Positions 25,307 through 35,219 of a DNA stretch of 64,000 nucleotides are shown here, one piece after another (the first letter of the stretch is position 1; each line of letters starts with the position of its first letter). The position numbers and the translations under genes were made by a program. Source of the stretch: Rhizobium sp. Leaf262 (GTDB taxonomy: Bacteria; Pseudomonadota; Alphaproteobacteria; Rhizobiales; Rhizobiaceae); NCBI RefSeq assembly GCF_001422245.1, contig NZ_LMMM01000001.1:63422-127421 (forward strand). Reading direction: 5' to 3'. The notes under the pieces are model-generated. The model saw only the letters and a program-made list of their open reading frames with translations. It was not told the DNA's origin and did not search any database.

Positions 25307-25628
25307 CCGCGAGCCAGGAGGCGCAGCGACGGCTTTGCTGATACTGTCTCTTTTCGTCTCAGATATCACGTCAGTAAAACGACTGACCATGCTCTGTGCG
25401 CGTGGCAGATGCCTGTAAAAAGCTTTTTTTCGAAGAACAGTATATTAACGGGTCGTCCCTAGACTGACGGATGGTCAATGCCCGCCGTGGGCTGTGAATC
25501 TGCCAGCGCGCCAGATGATCCGGCACGAATGCTCAGGATTTTGTCTGGATTGCAACATGGTGAGCAACGTTCAAGAGCATGACGATGTCAGGTAATCGCA
25601 ACAGGTCGCGCAGCAAGAATATGGGATC
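25307..25628. other. Intergenic leader of the polysaccharide locus
   Basis: This 322-bp stretch has no gene-like frame. An AT-rich segment near 25420-25450 (AAAAAGCTTTTTTT followed by GTATATTAAC) could hold a promoter for the exopolysaccharide operon; I cannot assign exact boxes. No known riboswitch or regulator site was recognised. Confidence 0.35.
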
Positions 25629-27713
25629 GTGAACCGTATGGCCATCAACGAAACCACGTCTTACGAACCGCATTATCGCGAGCAGGCGACAGGCCCCAAC
25701 AATCTTCTGCGGCTGGTTGCACTTTTGTGGCGCAACGTCCTGTTCATTATACTGATCGGCATTCTGTGTGGTGCGCTGGCTTTCGGTGTATCGCTGCTCA
25801 TTCCCAATTATTACGTCGCTACTTCCCAGATATTACTCGACCCCGAAGGCTCGCGTGTGCTGGAAAGCGACTTGCCCGGCCAGCCGAGGGCCGTGGACTC
25901 GCACGTTCTGAACCAGCAATATATCATCACCTCGGCGCAGGTCCTGTCACGCATTGTCGAGAGTGAGAAGCTTTATGACGACCCGGATTTTGGGGCTGCC
26001 GAACCCGTTTATCCAGACAAGGAGCGGCGCAGCAATCTGGCGCTCGATGCCCTGCGCAAGGTAACGTCAGTAGCCGCCGTCGGCAAAAGTTTCGTCGTCA
26101 ACATTTCGGTCAAATCCGACAGCCCCCAGCGCGCAGCGCAACTGGCCAACCTCATCGCAACGACCTATACGCAGGTTCGTATCGAGATGAACAGCGATGT
26201 TCTTCGGCGCACCGGCGGCGGATTGGCCTCGCAGCTCGACCAGCTGCGCAAGACCGTGGAGGACGGTGACCGCGCTGTCCAGGCGTACAGGGCTGAGCAT
26301 AACCTTGCCGATATTCAGGGCCGACCCGACGTCGAGCAACGCATTGCCGATGCAAACACCGAGATATCCAGGCTGCAGGCCTCTGTCTCTGAAAACGAGG
26401 CGCTGGTCGCGGAACTCAATCGTGCAAGAAACGATCGCCAATATCTGCGTTCGATACCGGATACGTCGCTGACACCCGCGATCATTTCGCTGCGGGCCAG
26501 ATATCAGGAAAGCCGCGAGGAAGAATCGGTTCAGGCAACATCGCTTGGCGCGCAACATCCGTCTTTGCAGGCAGCAAGGGCGCGCACGCAGTCGCTCGCC
26601 AATATTCTCGATGAGCAATTGCGAAATTTTGCAACGGCGACATCGGCCAATCTCGCGCGTTTGAAAAATCAGCTGGCACTTTCCACGTCTAATGTGAATG
26701 CGCTGAAGACCAGTCTCAACAGCGATGAGCAGACCATGGTTCGTCTGCGCGAGTTGCAGCGCAAACTGGACAGCGACCGTGCCGTTTATGAAGCGTTTCT
26801 GTTGCGAACCAAACAGCTTTCAGAGCAGCAGGGCGCTTCGAGCGAAAATCCGCAAATCATCTCCACGGCAGAACCACCTTTGCGCAAGGCGGGTCCACCG
26901 CGGGCATTGATGCTGGCCGGTGGGACTATCTTCGGGCTCATTCTCGCTGCTGGCCTGCTTATCCTGCGTGACCAGTTCCGCGATCAGCCCAGCGATTTGC
27001 AGATGGTACCGTCGCGGCGAAACACGCTTGCGCCAGCAGACGACAACAAGGCGCCCGCTGCGCTTTTGCCGGTATCGACTGCACCGGACGTTATAGCCAC
27101 GCCCCCCGATACGAGAACCCGCACCGTGGTAAGAGCTTCGCAGGCGCAGTCCTTGAGCGCAACGGCAACGGAGGGGTTCCATCATCTTGCCCGGTCGGTG
27201 TCGTCAGGCCTGAAACCCGCAGGCAACCATTCCATTCTCGTGGTTTCCACTGGCCCCAAAAACCGTGCGCCGTATGGGGCATTCAACCTTGCGGCAGAGG
27301 TCTCGAAACTGGGACGCCGGGTTCTGCTCGTCGATGGTGCTCGCCACGATCCGCTCATGACGGCCCTGCTGTTGCCGCAGCATGATGAAGGCGACAGCGG
27401 CAATGATGCATTTTGCGATGTCGAATCTCTTCCTCTCTTGCGGTTTGCACCGGCTGACGGACTCTATGAAAGCGCGACCGGTTCTGAACCGAAAGACGAG
27501 GACGGTCAGGCTTTCGACCTCGTTGTGATCGACGGTGGAGTGGCGGCAAAATCCCGGATTGAAGCAAGCATTCGCCACAGTCTGGACGATACGTTCCTGA
27601 TGCAGCACGAAGATGATACCGGCAGTGTCGTCATTGCGCTGGTGACTTTGGAAGAACAGGGTCTGGAGAATGTCAAAGTGCTGCGAATGACACGCTCCGG
27701 CCTGCAATATTGA
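25629..27713 (+). CDS. Wzc/ExoP-like polysaccharide co-polymerase, degenerate kinase domain
   Basis: A 694-residue inner-membrane chain-length/export protein. The N-terminal Wzz domain has a membrane segment at about residues 35-57 and a LLDPEGSRVLESD region, a long periplasmic coiled coil spans about 180-400, and a second membrane segment (LMLAGGTIFGLILAAGLLIL) lies near 430. The C-terminal bacterial tyrosine-kinase domain is recognisable, but its Walker A position (about 540-548) reads STGPKNRAPYGAF instead of a GEGKT-type loop; Walker A' is VLLVDGARHDP and Walker B FDLVVIDGG. It has no C-terminal tyrosine cluster, only a single terminal tyrosine. Export scaffolding is likely, autokinase activity is doubtful. 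GTG at 25629 or ATG at 25638 may be the start. Confidence 0.85.
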   Translation: MNRMAINETTSYEPHYREQATGPNNLLRLVALLWRNVLFIILIGILCGALAFGVSLLIPNYYVATSQILLDPEGSRVLESDLPGQPRAVDSHVLNQQYIITSAQVLSRIVESEKLYDDPDFGAAEPVYPDKERRSNLALDALRKVTSVAAVGKSFVVNISVKSDSPQRAAQLANLIATTYTQVRIEMNSDVLRRTGGGLASQLDQLRKTVEDGDRAVQAYRAEHNLADIQGRPDVEQRIADANTEISRLQASVSENEALVAELNRARNDRQYLRSIPDTSLTPAIISLRARYQESREEESVQATSLGAQHPSLQAARARTQSLANILDEQLRNFATATSANLARLKNQLALSTSNVNALKTSLNSDEQTMVRLRELQRKLDSDRAVYEAFLLRTKQLSEQQGASSENPQIISTAEPPLRKAGPPRALMLAGGTIFGLILAAGLLILRDQFRDQPSDLQMVPSRRNTLAPADDNKAPAALLPVSTAPDVIATPPDTRTRTVVRASQAQSLSATATEGFHHLARSVSSGLKPAGNHSILVVSTGPKNRAPYGAFNLAAEVSKLGRRVLLVDGARHDPLMTALLLPQHDEGDSGNDAFCDVESLPLLRFAPADGLYESATGSEPKDEDGQAFDLVVIDGGVAAKSRIEASIRHSLDDTFLMQHEDDTGSVVIALVTLEEQGLENVKVLRMTRSGLQY

Positions 27714-27722
27714 GGAACGATT

Positions 27723-29015
27723 TTGGCTGAAAACAATAACAGGACAGCCATGCGTATCCCCTTTTTGCAAGGACGTTCGGTCACGGGATTGAACGTCATC
27801 TTCAATATGGGCCTGCGTGGCTCGACGCTGGTGCTGCGCTTTGCACTGTCCTTCTACATCGTCAAATTCATCGGTCTCGAAGCTGCGGGCGTTTATGGTC
27901 TGGCGCTTGGTGTCGTCAATGCCGCACCGGCGGTCCTGGGCTGGGGGCTGAACTACTTCATAGCACGCGATGTAAGCGGAAAGACTTCAGGCATCGCCGG
28001 GGTCTACATGAAGACCCGTCTTCTGGTAACGGTCTCGTCACTGGCGGCCATGACGGCGACAGCATTGCTGGTTGCATACGTCATGGGCCACGCGGTCATC
28101 CCACTGTATTTCCTCATTCTTCTGGTGATGTGGCTGGAAACGATCTCCTGTGACATTCACGTGCCGCTGATTGCGCAGGAAATGTCCAGCCAGGCCAATG
28201 TGCTGTTCTTCCTGAGGACATCGTCGTGGATTTTGCCCGTTGTTGGCCTGGGATTGATGTTCGAAGAATTCCGCAACATCGAAACGATCATGATCGCCTG
28301 GAGTTTGGGTTACATTCTCATGTTCTTCGGGCTCGTCTGCTTCCTGCGTCAGTGGCCCTTCCGCAGGATTCTTCAGGCGCCGATGCGGCTGCGATGGGCC
28401 AGAAAGCGGATGCGCAGGGCCTGGCTGATTTATATCAGTGACATGAGCAATGTCGGACTGGTTTATGCCGATCGTTATATCGTCTCGCTTTTGCTGACAT
28501 TGTCGCTGACGGGCGTCTACACATTTTACTGGTCGCTCGCCAATGCATTGCAAACGCTGATTTCGACGGCGGTTTTACAGGTCGCCATTCCAGCCTTGTT
28601 CAAAGCCTACAATACCGGCTCCATGAAGGAATGGCGCGAGGTCATGATCTGGCAGTTTACCAAAACGGCAGCGGTCGCCTTTGGGCTGGGCGTGGCGATC
28701 TTCATCAGTGGAAACATTCTGGTTCATCTGATGAACATGCCCGAGCTGGGCCAGCATCAGGGCATTTTCGCCCTGCTGCTTCTGACTGCCGTCGTGCGCT
28801 CCTGCACCGATCTCATGGGGTTGGGGCTCAACAGCCTGCGCAAGGACGGTCATTACGCCTTCGTCAACCTGTCGAGCGTGCTGCTGTCCATCGGCATGAG
28901 CTTTCTTCTCATCAGCACCTTTGGCTTCATCGGTGCCGGACTATCTGCATTTTTCACGGCATTGGTCACCGCGACGATCTCAAGCACGTTGCTCTGGCGG
29001 GCATCGAGATCATAG
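27723..29015 (+). CDS. Polysaccharide flippase (Wzx/MOP superfamily)
   Basis: A 430-residue membrane protein with about twelve hydrophobic segments, resembling O-antigen/EPS repeat-unit flippases. The N-terminal GLRGSTLVLRFALSFYIVKFIGLEAAGVYGLALG is typical of polysaccharide-synthesis MOP proteins. It should move the lipid-linked repeat unit to the periplasmic side for the Wzy-like polymerase at 29995-31293. The start is TTG at 27723, with GAGGAA six bases before; ATG at 27750, with AGGA upstream, is an alternative. It starts 10 bp after the Wzc-like gene. Confidence 0.82.
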   Translation: MAENNNRTAMRIPFLQGRSVTGLNVIFNMGLRGSTLVLRFALSFYIVKFIGLEAAGVYGLALGVVNAAPAVLGWGLNYFIARDVSGKTSGIAGVYMKTRLLVTVSSLAAMTATALLVAYVMGHAVIPLYFLILLVMWLETISCDIHVPLIAQEMSSQANVLFFLRTSSWILPVVGLGLMFEEFRNIETIMIAWSLGYILMFFGLVCFLRQWPFRRILQAPMRLRWARKRMRRAWLIYISDMSNVGLVYADRYIVSLLLTLSLTGVYTFYWSLANALQTLISTAVLQVAIPALFKAYNTGSMKEWREVMIWQFTKTAAVAFGLGVAIFISGNILVHLMNMPELGQHQGIFALLLLTAVVRSCTDLMGLGLNSLRKDGHYAFVNLSSVLLSIGMSFLLISTFGFIGAGLSAFFTALVTATISSTLLWRASRS

Positions 29016-29056
29016 CGTGACATCCCATATTCGTTTTCAATCAGGCGAGTGAACCC

Positions 29057-29971
29057 ATGGCATCGGACCAGCCCAAGCATTCTCCAGGCCGCCGTCTTTT
29101 CAAAAAGCTTTACCATGCAGCGATACAAAGCCTGCCACTCAAACAGGCCACGCAGCTTCAATATTATCGATATCACAAGCTTTGGGCAGATCTGGATCAT
29201 CCCAAAACACTGAACGAACACCTCTGCGCCCGCAAAATTGCCTGGACGGGCCCGCAATCAGATCCTCGGCTGATCACGCTCAGCGACAAGATAGCCGTCA
29301 AGGACTATGTTGCTGACGTTCTTGGGCCTGAATGGGTCACGCCCACACTCTGGCGCGGAAAAAATCTCGATGATTGTCCACCGCTGCCGTTTCCCTATGT
29401 CATCAAGGTCAACCATGGGTCGGACCGCAATATTTTCGTCTACGGCCCGGATGATCTGATCGGGGCAAAAGAGAAATGCGACCTCTGGCTCTCCGGTCGG
29501 ACCGCCTGGCGTCTGGCCGAGGAGTGGTACAACCACATCGAGCCGGAAATCTTTATCGAGCCTTTTATCGGCGACGATGGCGAGGCGCCGGTCGATTACA
29601 AGCTATTCTGTTTCGAAAACGACATTCCCTGCATTCAAATTGATACGGCGCGTTTCACCGATCACAGACGCTGCTTTTATGACGAGCACTGGAACAAGCT
29701 CGATTTCGGCCACTACTACCCTCTGGAGACTGGCGATCTTCCGAAACCGCCGCATCTGGGTGCCATATTGGCATCTGCGCGCCGCCTTGCGCAGGGCTTC
29801 GAATTCGTTCGCATCGACTTTTATGATAAACCGTCCGGGCCGCTTTTTGGGGAGATGACATTCTGCCCGACATCAGGTTTTGGCGCGTTCCGCCCACCGT
29901 CCGTTGATGCCTGGCTAGGGACGTTCTGGAAGGACAAGCCGGCGGGCCATTCCTCAGCCCCCGCAGAATAG
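29057..29971 (+). CDS. TupA-like ATP-grasp protein
   Basis: This 304-residue protein fits the TupA-like ATP-grasp family found in polysaccharide and teichuronopeptide loci. It has the early KLWADLDHPKTLNEHL and KIAVKDYVADVLG segments, VIKVNHGSDRN as the ATP-grasp lysine strand, and the C-terminal FEFVRIDFYDKPSGPLFGEMTFCPTSGFG, in which Asp and Glu should bind magnesium. ATP-grasp enzymes ligate carboxylates to amines, so this may add an amino acid or other acyl group to the polysaccharide; the exact reaction is unknown. It lies 41 bp after the flippase. Confidence 0.8.
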   Translation: MASDQPKHSPGRRLFKKLYHAAIQSLPLKQATQLQYYRYHKLWADLDHPKTLNEHLCARKIAWTGPQSDPRLITLSDKIAVKDYVADVLGPEWVTPTLWRGKNLDDCPPLPFPYVIKVNHGSDRNIFVYGPDDLIGAKEKCDLWLSGRTAWRLAEEWYNHIEPEIFIEPFIGDDGEAPVDYKLFCFENDIPCIQIDTARFTDHRRCFYDEHWNKLDFGHYYPLETGDLPKPPHLGAILASARRLAQGFEFVRIDFYDKPSGPLFGEMTFCPTSGFGAFRPPSVDAWLGTFWKDKPAGHSSAPAE

Positions 29972-29994
29972 CACTACGGAATGAGGCGGGCGCT

Positions 29995-31293
29995 TTACCG
30001 TCTGGCTGGAGCGGCCTTGCCTTGCGATGCTGGCGTGTCCAGCAGGTAAGACAAAATGATGCCGCCGGTCAGCCAGGCGACGACGACATAGACGTAGTAA
30101 AAGCCTGGCGTAAAAACCGCGTTGAAGAGAAACAGGAAGGCGATGTAGCCGCAGGCCACTTTTCTCAAGCCGAGGCGGTTGGGCTGCAAATTGTCATGCA
30201 CCCACATTTGCAGTTTGCCAAAGTAATAGCCGAAGAGCGTTGCAATGACGACAACGCCCGGAATGCCGAAATTCAGATAGGCCTCACCGAAGAGGGTTGG
30301 ACGCAGACCGGCATGGAATTGCGGATCGAGGCCAGCAAGCGTGCTCGTGATGATGCCCATGCGGAAATCATTGCGAAACTCACTGATGAAGGACGGCACC
30401 AGCGCCGTATATCCTGCAAGATAGGTCATGCCGCGGTAGAAATGACCGTCGAAACCGCTCAATATCCAGGCGTAATCCCTGAAGTCGGAGAAGTTGTTGC
30501 CGTATAGTATTTGGTAGGACAGGATCTGCAGAATATCGACGCTGTCATTCCCGTCTGCTGTTGATCGCAATATGCCGATGATGATCGCAATCGCAACGAA
30601 GCCTGCAATCGAGGCTGTGAACGCCAGCAGGTTCTTGTAGCGGTATGCGATGATCAGGCACACGACGAAGACAAACAGCACCTCAATGCTGGCCCCACGT
30701 GTACCGATCATCAATCCCAGGGCGCTGCACATGAAGCCTGCAAAAACGAAAAAGCGGCTATGTCCGAAGCCATAAACCAGCAGGCTGAGAGTGATCGTCG
30801 GCAAGATCACCGAATATAGATTGATGGCGGGCCGCAGAGAGGTGTTTTCGAACGAAAATTGCCTGCCTTCGAAAGGCCGCACACCCAGTGCGATAAGCCC
30901 CATGGTGGCCAGGACGATGACGAACAGAGAAATCCAGACGCCGGGTTTGGTCTGCCAGAAAGCGTAGCCTTTTTCGACAAAGGTGAACATCGCGCTTTTC
31001 CCGGAACTGAACGTGGCCATCCCCATGCCCACCAGCACGAAAACCACGCCCAGAACCGAGAGATAGAAGGCCTCGTCGATATATTCCCTTATGATATAGA
31101 TGGAATCGCCGACCGCTTCCATGTTCTGGTCGGAGGCCGCGAAAGGCGACATGAACAGGATGGGAAGGACGTTATAGCGAATCCAGAAATAGGATGAGAA
31201 GGTCAGCACGCCCCATTTGAAAAACGAGCTGACGTAATAGAGAAGAAAAACCAGCCAGCCGATGATGAATATGAGCCAAGCAAGATGGGACAT
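29995..31293 (-). CDS. Wzy-like O-antigen/EPS polymerase
   Basis: A 432-residue membrane protein with roughly ten to twelve hydrophobic segments and a large hydrophilic loop in its C-terminal half (around residues 270-345), as in Wzy-type repeat-unit polymerases. These proteins are poorly conserved, so the call relies on topology and on location beside flippase, co-polymerase and glycosyltransferases. AAGG lies six bases before the ATG. It is on the minus strand, facing the ATP-grasp gene, and the glycosyltransferase at 31404-32639 lies upstream on the same strand. Confidence 0.75.
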   Translation of the reverse strand: MSHLAWLIFIIGWLVFLLYYVSSFFKWGVLTFSSYFWIRYNVLPILFMSPFAASDQNMEAVGDSIYIIREYIDEAFYLSVLGVVFVLVGMGMATFSSGKSAMFTFVEKGYAFWQTKPGVWISLFVIVLATMGLIALGVRPFEGRQFSFENTSLRPAINLYSVILPTITLSLLVYGFGHSRFFVFAGFMCSALGLMIGTRGASIEVLFVFVVCLIIAYRYKNLLAFTASIAGFVAIAIIIGILRSTADGNDSVDILQILSYQILYGNNFSDFRDYAWILSGFDGHFYRGMTYLAGYTALVPSFISEFRNDFRMGIITSTLAGLDPQFHAGLRPTLFGEAYLNFGIPGVVVIATLFGYYFGKLQMWVHDNLQPNRLGLRKVACGYIAFLFLFNAVFTPGFYYVYVVVAWLTGGIILSYLLDTPASQGKAAPARR

Positions 31294-31403
31294 GTCGAAC
31301 CTTATTGCCCACGCATCGTTGCAGGACGCGGCATTGAGAACCGTCTCAATGACCGTCGCAGAAATCGGTTAAGAAGCTGTTAACCATCTTTACGTGCGGG
31401 AGG

Positions 31404-32639
31404 TCAGCGGACCGCTGCAGCCAGCAATATGGATTCCAGTCGACCATAGTAGCCGGATGATTCCGCCGTACCCTTGAAACCAGAAACGCCGGGGAAGTTT
31501 TCATCGCGCTTTTCCCACCACTGCTTTTGGCCGATGGTAAGCGCTTTGGCCATGAGCTGGGTGAGAACGTCGGGCTTGTCTGGATCATAATACCAGCCCG
31601 TTTGATGTTCGCGAAGAATTTCTGTCGTTCCGCCGCGCATGGTTCCAATGACGGGAATGCCATAGATAGGTGCTTCGACAAGGATGCGGCTTTGCGGTTC
31701 ATGCCAGCGCGACGGAACGATCATCGCGTCCGCTACCCGGTAAATCTCCTCCGGCCTGACAAAGCCTTTGAATTCGATGCGCGCATCTGCGGATAGCTGC
31801 TTGAGACGAGCGATGTCACCGTCACGCCCCCGCCCGGCAATGATCAGCCTCGCATTTTGCCCCTGCGGCAAATCCAAAAAGGCGCGAACCATATCTTTCA
31901 CACCCTTTTCGTCCGCTATGGCACCGAGATAGCCGAATGTGAATGTTGAGGTTGCGGGACGGTCCCGTCCGATCATGCCGGTGTCGAAGGTGTTTTCAGT
32001 CGCGTTGGTGTTGTGCATCACATGCCAAACCGCATCGGACAGAACGCCATTGCTGATAAAGCGATGGCGCAGGGCATCGCTGACCGCAATGACCGTCATG
32101 CCGCTACCGGTCATGTCACGCATTCGCCGGTTCAACATTGAGCAGTCCAAGCAAGGGCGTTCGCAATTGTCCCCATTGCGAAACATGCTGGTCTTAGGGC
32201 AAAGCAGACCGTAATCCCGTAAATGCAGGCAAAGCGGTATGTTGGCTTTGCGGGCTGCGATGAAAAGCGCGGGCTGCATATAGGCCGAGTTCTGCGCATA
32301 GATCAGATCGAATTTTTCCGTGACCAGAAACCGGGTCAATCGTTCCGGACAGATCGCGCCCATGGCGGTGCGCAGGTGCCAGCTCGCGCGGCGCAGAAAA
32401 CCGGCAGACGACTTGCGGGGCAGCGGCAGATAGCTGTTGTTCCAGGGAAGGCGGACAACGCGAATGCCGCCTTGCAGGCGGGTTTCGCCCGGGGGGGCAA
32501 GTGCGTCGCCTTCCTTGCCCAATGCAAGCACTGTCACATCATGTCGCTGGCCAAGCTCTATGGCACCCAGGCGTGCGGAGATTTCCGCGCCGCCCTCCTC
32601 CTGTGGAGCAAAAGTCTGCGATACGATGCAGATTTTCAA
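31404..32639 (-). CDS. Family-4 glycosyltransferase (paralogue of the one at 35220)
   Basis: A GT-B retaining glycosyltransferase of 411 residues. The N-terminal domain starts MKICIVSQTFAPQEEGGAEI; the C-terminal nucleotide-sugar domain (GT1) shows TFGYLGAIADEKGVKDMVRAF, IIAGRGRDGDI and the acid motif region VPSRWHEPQSRILVEAPIYGIPVIGT. A cysteine-rich insertion (LCPKTSMFRNGDNCERPCLDC, near residues 148-168) is shared with the protein at 35220-36494. The start codon is TTG at 32639, preceded by a weak GGTAAG. Donor and acceptor sugars cannot be read from the sequence. Confidence 0.85.
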   Translation of the reverse strand: MKICIVSQTFAPQEEGGAEISARLGAIELGQRHDVTVLALGKEGDALAPPGETRLQGGIRVVRLPWNNSYLPLPRKSSAGFLRRASWHLRTAMGAICPERLTRFLVTEKFDLIYAQNSAYMQPALFIAARKANIPLCLHLRDYGLLCPKTSMFRNGDNCERPCLDCSMLNRRMRDMTGSGMTVIAVSDALRHRFISNGVLSDAVWHVMHNTNATENTFDTGMIGRDRPATSTFTFGYLGAIADEKGVKDMVRAFLDLPQGQNARLIIAGRGRDGDIARLKQLSADARIEFKGFVRPEEIYRVADAMIVPSRWHEPQSRILVEAPIYGIPVIGTMRGGTTEILREHQTGWYYDPDKPDVLTQLMAKALTIGQKQWWEKRDENFPGVSGFKGTAESSGYYGRLESILLAAAVR

Positions 32640-32952
32640 ATCCGCTTACCTCTACCTAAACTCAGCGCTGACCATTTACAGTGCCGGTACTTTATGGCCT
32701 TGCAACCATTTAAATATATTGAACATGAATGGCCGAAATTTTGTAGTTCGGCAGCAGCGCTATCAAAATAAAATGAGGGGTGTCAGGGCAGGAAAGACAT
32801 GTGCACGTTGCATTGCACACAATATACTCATGCCGCATACTGTTTTCGCTGCTTGTCCTTTAATATTCTGTCTTGATTAAGGAATTTACGATTTAAGTTC
32901 TCTGCGAAAGGGCGGGTCGTCTTCGACCCGATCCCGTCGGCTGAGGTGGATC
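32640..32952. promoter_or_regulatory. Divergent intergenic region between two glycosyltransferase genes
   Basis: This AT-rich 313-bp gap separates divergently transcribed glycosyltransferase genes and should hold promoters for both arms of the polysaccharide locus. TGTGCA (32800-32805) and TGCACA (32814-32819) form a 6-bp inverted repeat with an 8-base spacer that may be an operator. No open frame of note is present. Confidence 0.45.
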
Positions 32953-34059
32953 ATGAAGATTCTGCATGTTTTCGAAACCATTCCTGGTGGTCCGGCAACC
33001 TATTTCAATGAAATAGTGCCGAGCCAGATCAGGGCTTTGGGCGCGGAAAACGTGCGGGTCATCGTGCCGGATGCTCATATCGGCTTTCTCAAGAACACCC
33101 CACCATCCTCTATATCGACATTCGTTCGGCGCAAACGATCCACCGCATTGCCTGCGCTTGCGCGCGCCATCCTGCACGAGGTGAAAGCGTTTCAGCCCGA
33201 CATCGTCCATGCGCATTCAACCTTGGCCGGCGCGGTTTCCAGAATGATCGGCGCTTTGCCCGGAAAATTTCCACCCGTGGTCTATTGCCCGCACGGATGG
33301 GTCTTCGACATGCAGACGCTGGGGAGCCTCCGCCACCCGGCTCGATGGGCGGAACGGATTCTGTCACCTTTGGCCCGCAGCATCGTGGCCATATCCGGCT
33401 ATGAATATGAGCAGGGTTTGAAGGCGGGCATTGCCGCTCACCGTATGATCGTCATAGAGAACGGCATATCGTCCGTCATGCCTGCCGCCACGCCCACGCA
33501 ATGGGATGATACCCGTACGAAGGTTCTGTTTGTCGGACGTCTTGACCATCAAAAGGGTGTCGATGTGTTGCTGAGGGCGGCTGCGGAACTGTCGGAAACG
33601 GCGGTTTTCAGGGTCATCGGGGCTCACGTCACGACCAAGAACAACCTGACACAGAATATACCGGCCAATGTCGAACTGCTGGGATGGAAATCGCCCGAGG
33701 ATATTGCCGGGCATCTGGCGGTTTGCGATGTGGTTGCCATGCCCTCGCGCTGGGAAGGCTTCGGGCTTGTAGCCTTGGAGGCGATGCGCTCGCGCAAACC
33801 TGTCATTGCCTCGGCCGTCGGTGGTCTGCAATCTGTCGTCAGCGATGGCAAAACGGGAATACTGTTTCCCCCAGGCGACCATCGGGCACTTGCTGCTGCT
33901 ATTGCATCCCACGACAGTGAGGGCTGGGCAGCATTGGGTGCTGCGGGTTATGATCGTTTCATGGCGCGCTACCGCAGCGAGCGGACAAATGACGAGCTGA
34001 TGGAACTCTACAGGCGCATACTGAACGAATGGCCGGATGAAAGACGCAGGATCGCATGA
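32953..34059 (+). CDS. Family-4 glycosyltransferase
   Basis: A 368-residue GT-B glycosyltransferase. The N-terminal domain begins MKILHVFETIPGGPATYFNE and has the DIVHAHSTLAG strand; the C-terminal domain has VLFVGRLDHQKGVDVLLRAA and the catalytic-region motif VAMPSRWEGFGLVALEAMRSRKPVIAS, with EGFGLVALE as the ExxxxxxxE motif of GT4. GAGGTG precedes the ATG. Its stop overlaps the next glycosyltransferase start by four bases (ATGA). Confidence 0.87.
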   Translation: MKILHVFETIPGGPATYFNEIVPSQIRALGAENVRVIVPDAHIGFLKNTPPSSISTFVRRKRSTALPALARAILHEVKAFQPDIVHAHSTLAGAVSRMIGALPGKFPPVVYCPHGWVFDMQTLGSLRHPARWAERILSPLARSIVAISGYEYEQGLKAGIAAHRMIVIENGISSVMPAATPTQWDDTRTKVLFVGRLDHQKGVDVLLRAAAELSETAVFRVIGAHVTTKNNLTQNIPANVELLGWKSPEDIAGHLAVCDVVAMPSRWEGFGLVALEAMRSRKPVIASAVGGLQSVVSDGKTGILFPPGDHRALAAAIASHDSEGWAALGAAGYDRFMARYRSERTNDELMELYRRILNEWPDERRRIA

Positions 34060-35135
34060 CGAATTTCATCAATGGCCGGTTCCTGACGCAAAAAACCAGC
34101 GGCGTACAGCGCTTTGCCAGGGAGATCGTTAAGGCGTTGGACCGTCAGCTGACCGCAACGCGGGGCGGGGACGAATGGGTATTGCTCGCGCCACAGGGCG
34201 TCGTGATCGATATGCCTCTGTCCGCGATTACACAGCGCCATGTGGGCGGTTTTTCCGGCCATCTTTGGGAGCAGACACAGCTATTTGGCGCCGCGCGTCG
34301 AGGCAAACTCATCAATCTGTGCAACAGCGGGCCTGTTTTGCATGGAAAAAGCCTGACCGTCATTCACGACGCCATGATTTTTCGCACACCAGAAAATTTC
34401 TCGCGTCCCTATCGTGCGGTTCACGGAACGCTTGGCCACCTTCTTTCCCGTCGCGGACGCATTGCCACCGTTTCGGAATTCTCAAAGCGAGAACTGAATG
34501 AGACGATCGGTGCCAAGGACGTAACGGTTATCCCTAACAGTTGCGAGCATCTGGCATCCATCACGCCCGATGATGCCGTGTTGCAGCGCCTTGGCCTGAC
34601 ACCCGGTCGCTACCTGCTTTTCGTGGGCTCACCAACGCCGAACAAGAATATTCTGCGAGCCGTAGAGGCGATCTGCCTTATGGGTGATCAAGCCCCGGAT
34701 TTCGTCGTCGTGGGTGCGGCCGCATCCACGGTCTTTCGGGCAGACCTGCCGGGTACCCAAAACGGGGTGCCGCAAAATGACTGTGTCAAATTTGCCGGTC
34801 GTTTATCCGACGAAGAGATTGTCGCGCTTTATACGCACGCGAATGCACTGGTTTTTCCAAGTCTCTATGAAGGCTTCGGTATTCCGCCATTGGAAGCCAT
34901 GCTCCTTGGTTGTCCAGTGCTGTCGTCGAATATTGCGACATCCCAGGAGGTTTGTGGCGAAGCCGCGCTCTACTTCGATCCCAATGACCCGCACGACATC
35001 GCCCGTGCCATCGTCCATCTCGCAGAGAATCCTGATCTTCGTCGCGAAATGATTGATCGTGGCCATAGGCGTGCCGCTTTGTTTTCCTGGGATCGAAGCG
35101 CCTCGGCGCTGCTGCGTGCCGTGTCGGGACTTTGA
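34056..35135 (+). CDS. Family-4 glycosyltransferase (mannosyltransferase-like)
   Basis: A 359-residue GT-B glycosyltransferase, translationally coupled to the previous gene. The N-terminal domain (FINGRFLTQKTSGVQRFAREI) and TVSEFSKREL resemble WbaZ/mannosyltransferase-type GT4 enzymes; the C-terminal domain contains YLLFVGSPTPNKNI and VFPSLYEGFGIPPLEAMLLGCPVLSS with the EGFGIPPLE motif. The sugar specificity implied by the resemblance is uncertain. Confidence 0.87.
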   Translation: MTNFINGRFLTQKTSGVQRFAREIVKALDRQLTATRGGDEWVLLAPQGVVIDMPLSAITQRHVGGFSGHLWEQTQLFGAARRGKLINLCNSGPVLHGKSLTVIHDAMIFRTPENFSRPYRAVHGTLGHLLSRRGRIATVSEFSKRELNETIGAKDVTVIPNSCEHLASITPDDAVLQRLGLTPGRYLLFVGSPTPNKNILRAVEAICLMGDQAPDFVVVGAAASTVFRADLPGTQNGVPQNDCVKFAGRLSDEEIVALYTHANALVFPSLYEGFGIPPLEAMLLGCPVLSSNIATSQEVCGEAALYFDPNDPHDIARAIVHLAENPDLRREMIDRGHRRAALFSWDRSASALLRAVSGL

Positions 35136-35219
35136 TGCTATGTTTACTCCTGCTGAAATACGATGGTTGCGACTGACAGCGCTGAAAGAGAGACGTGTGA
35201 TGGAGACAATGCAAAGCCG

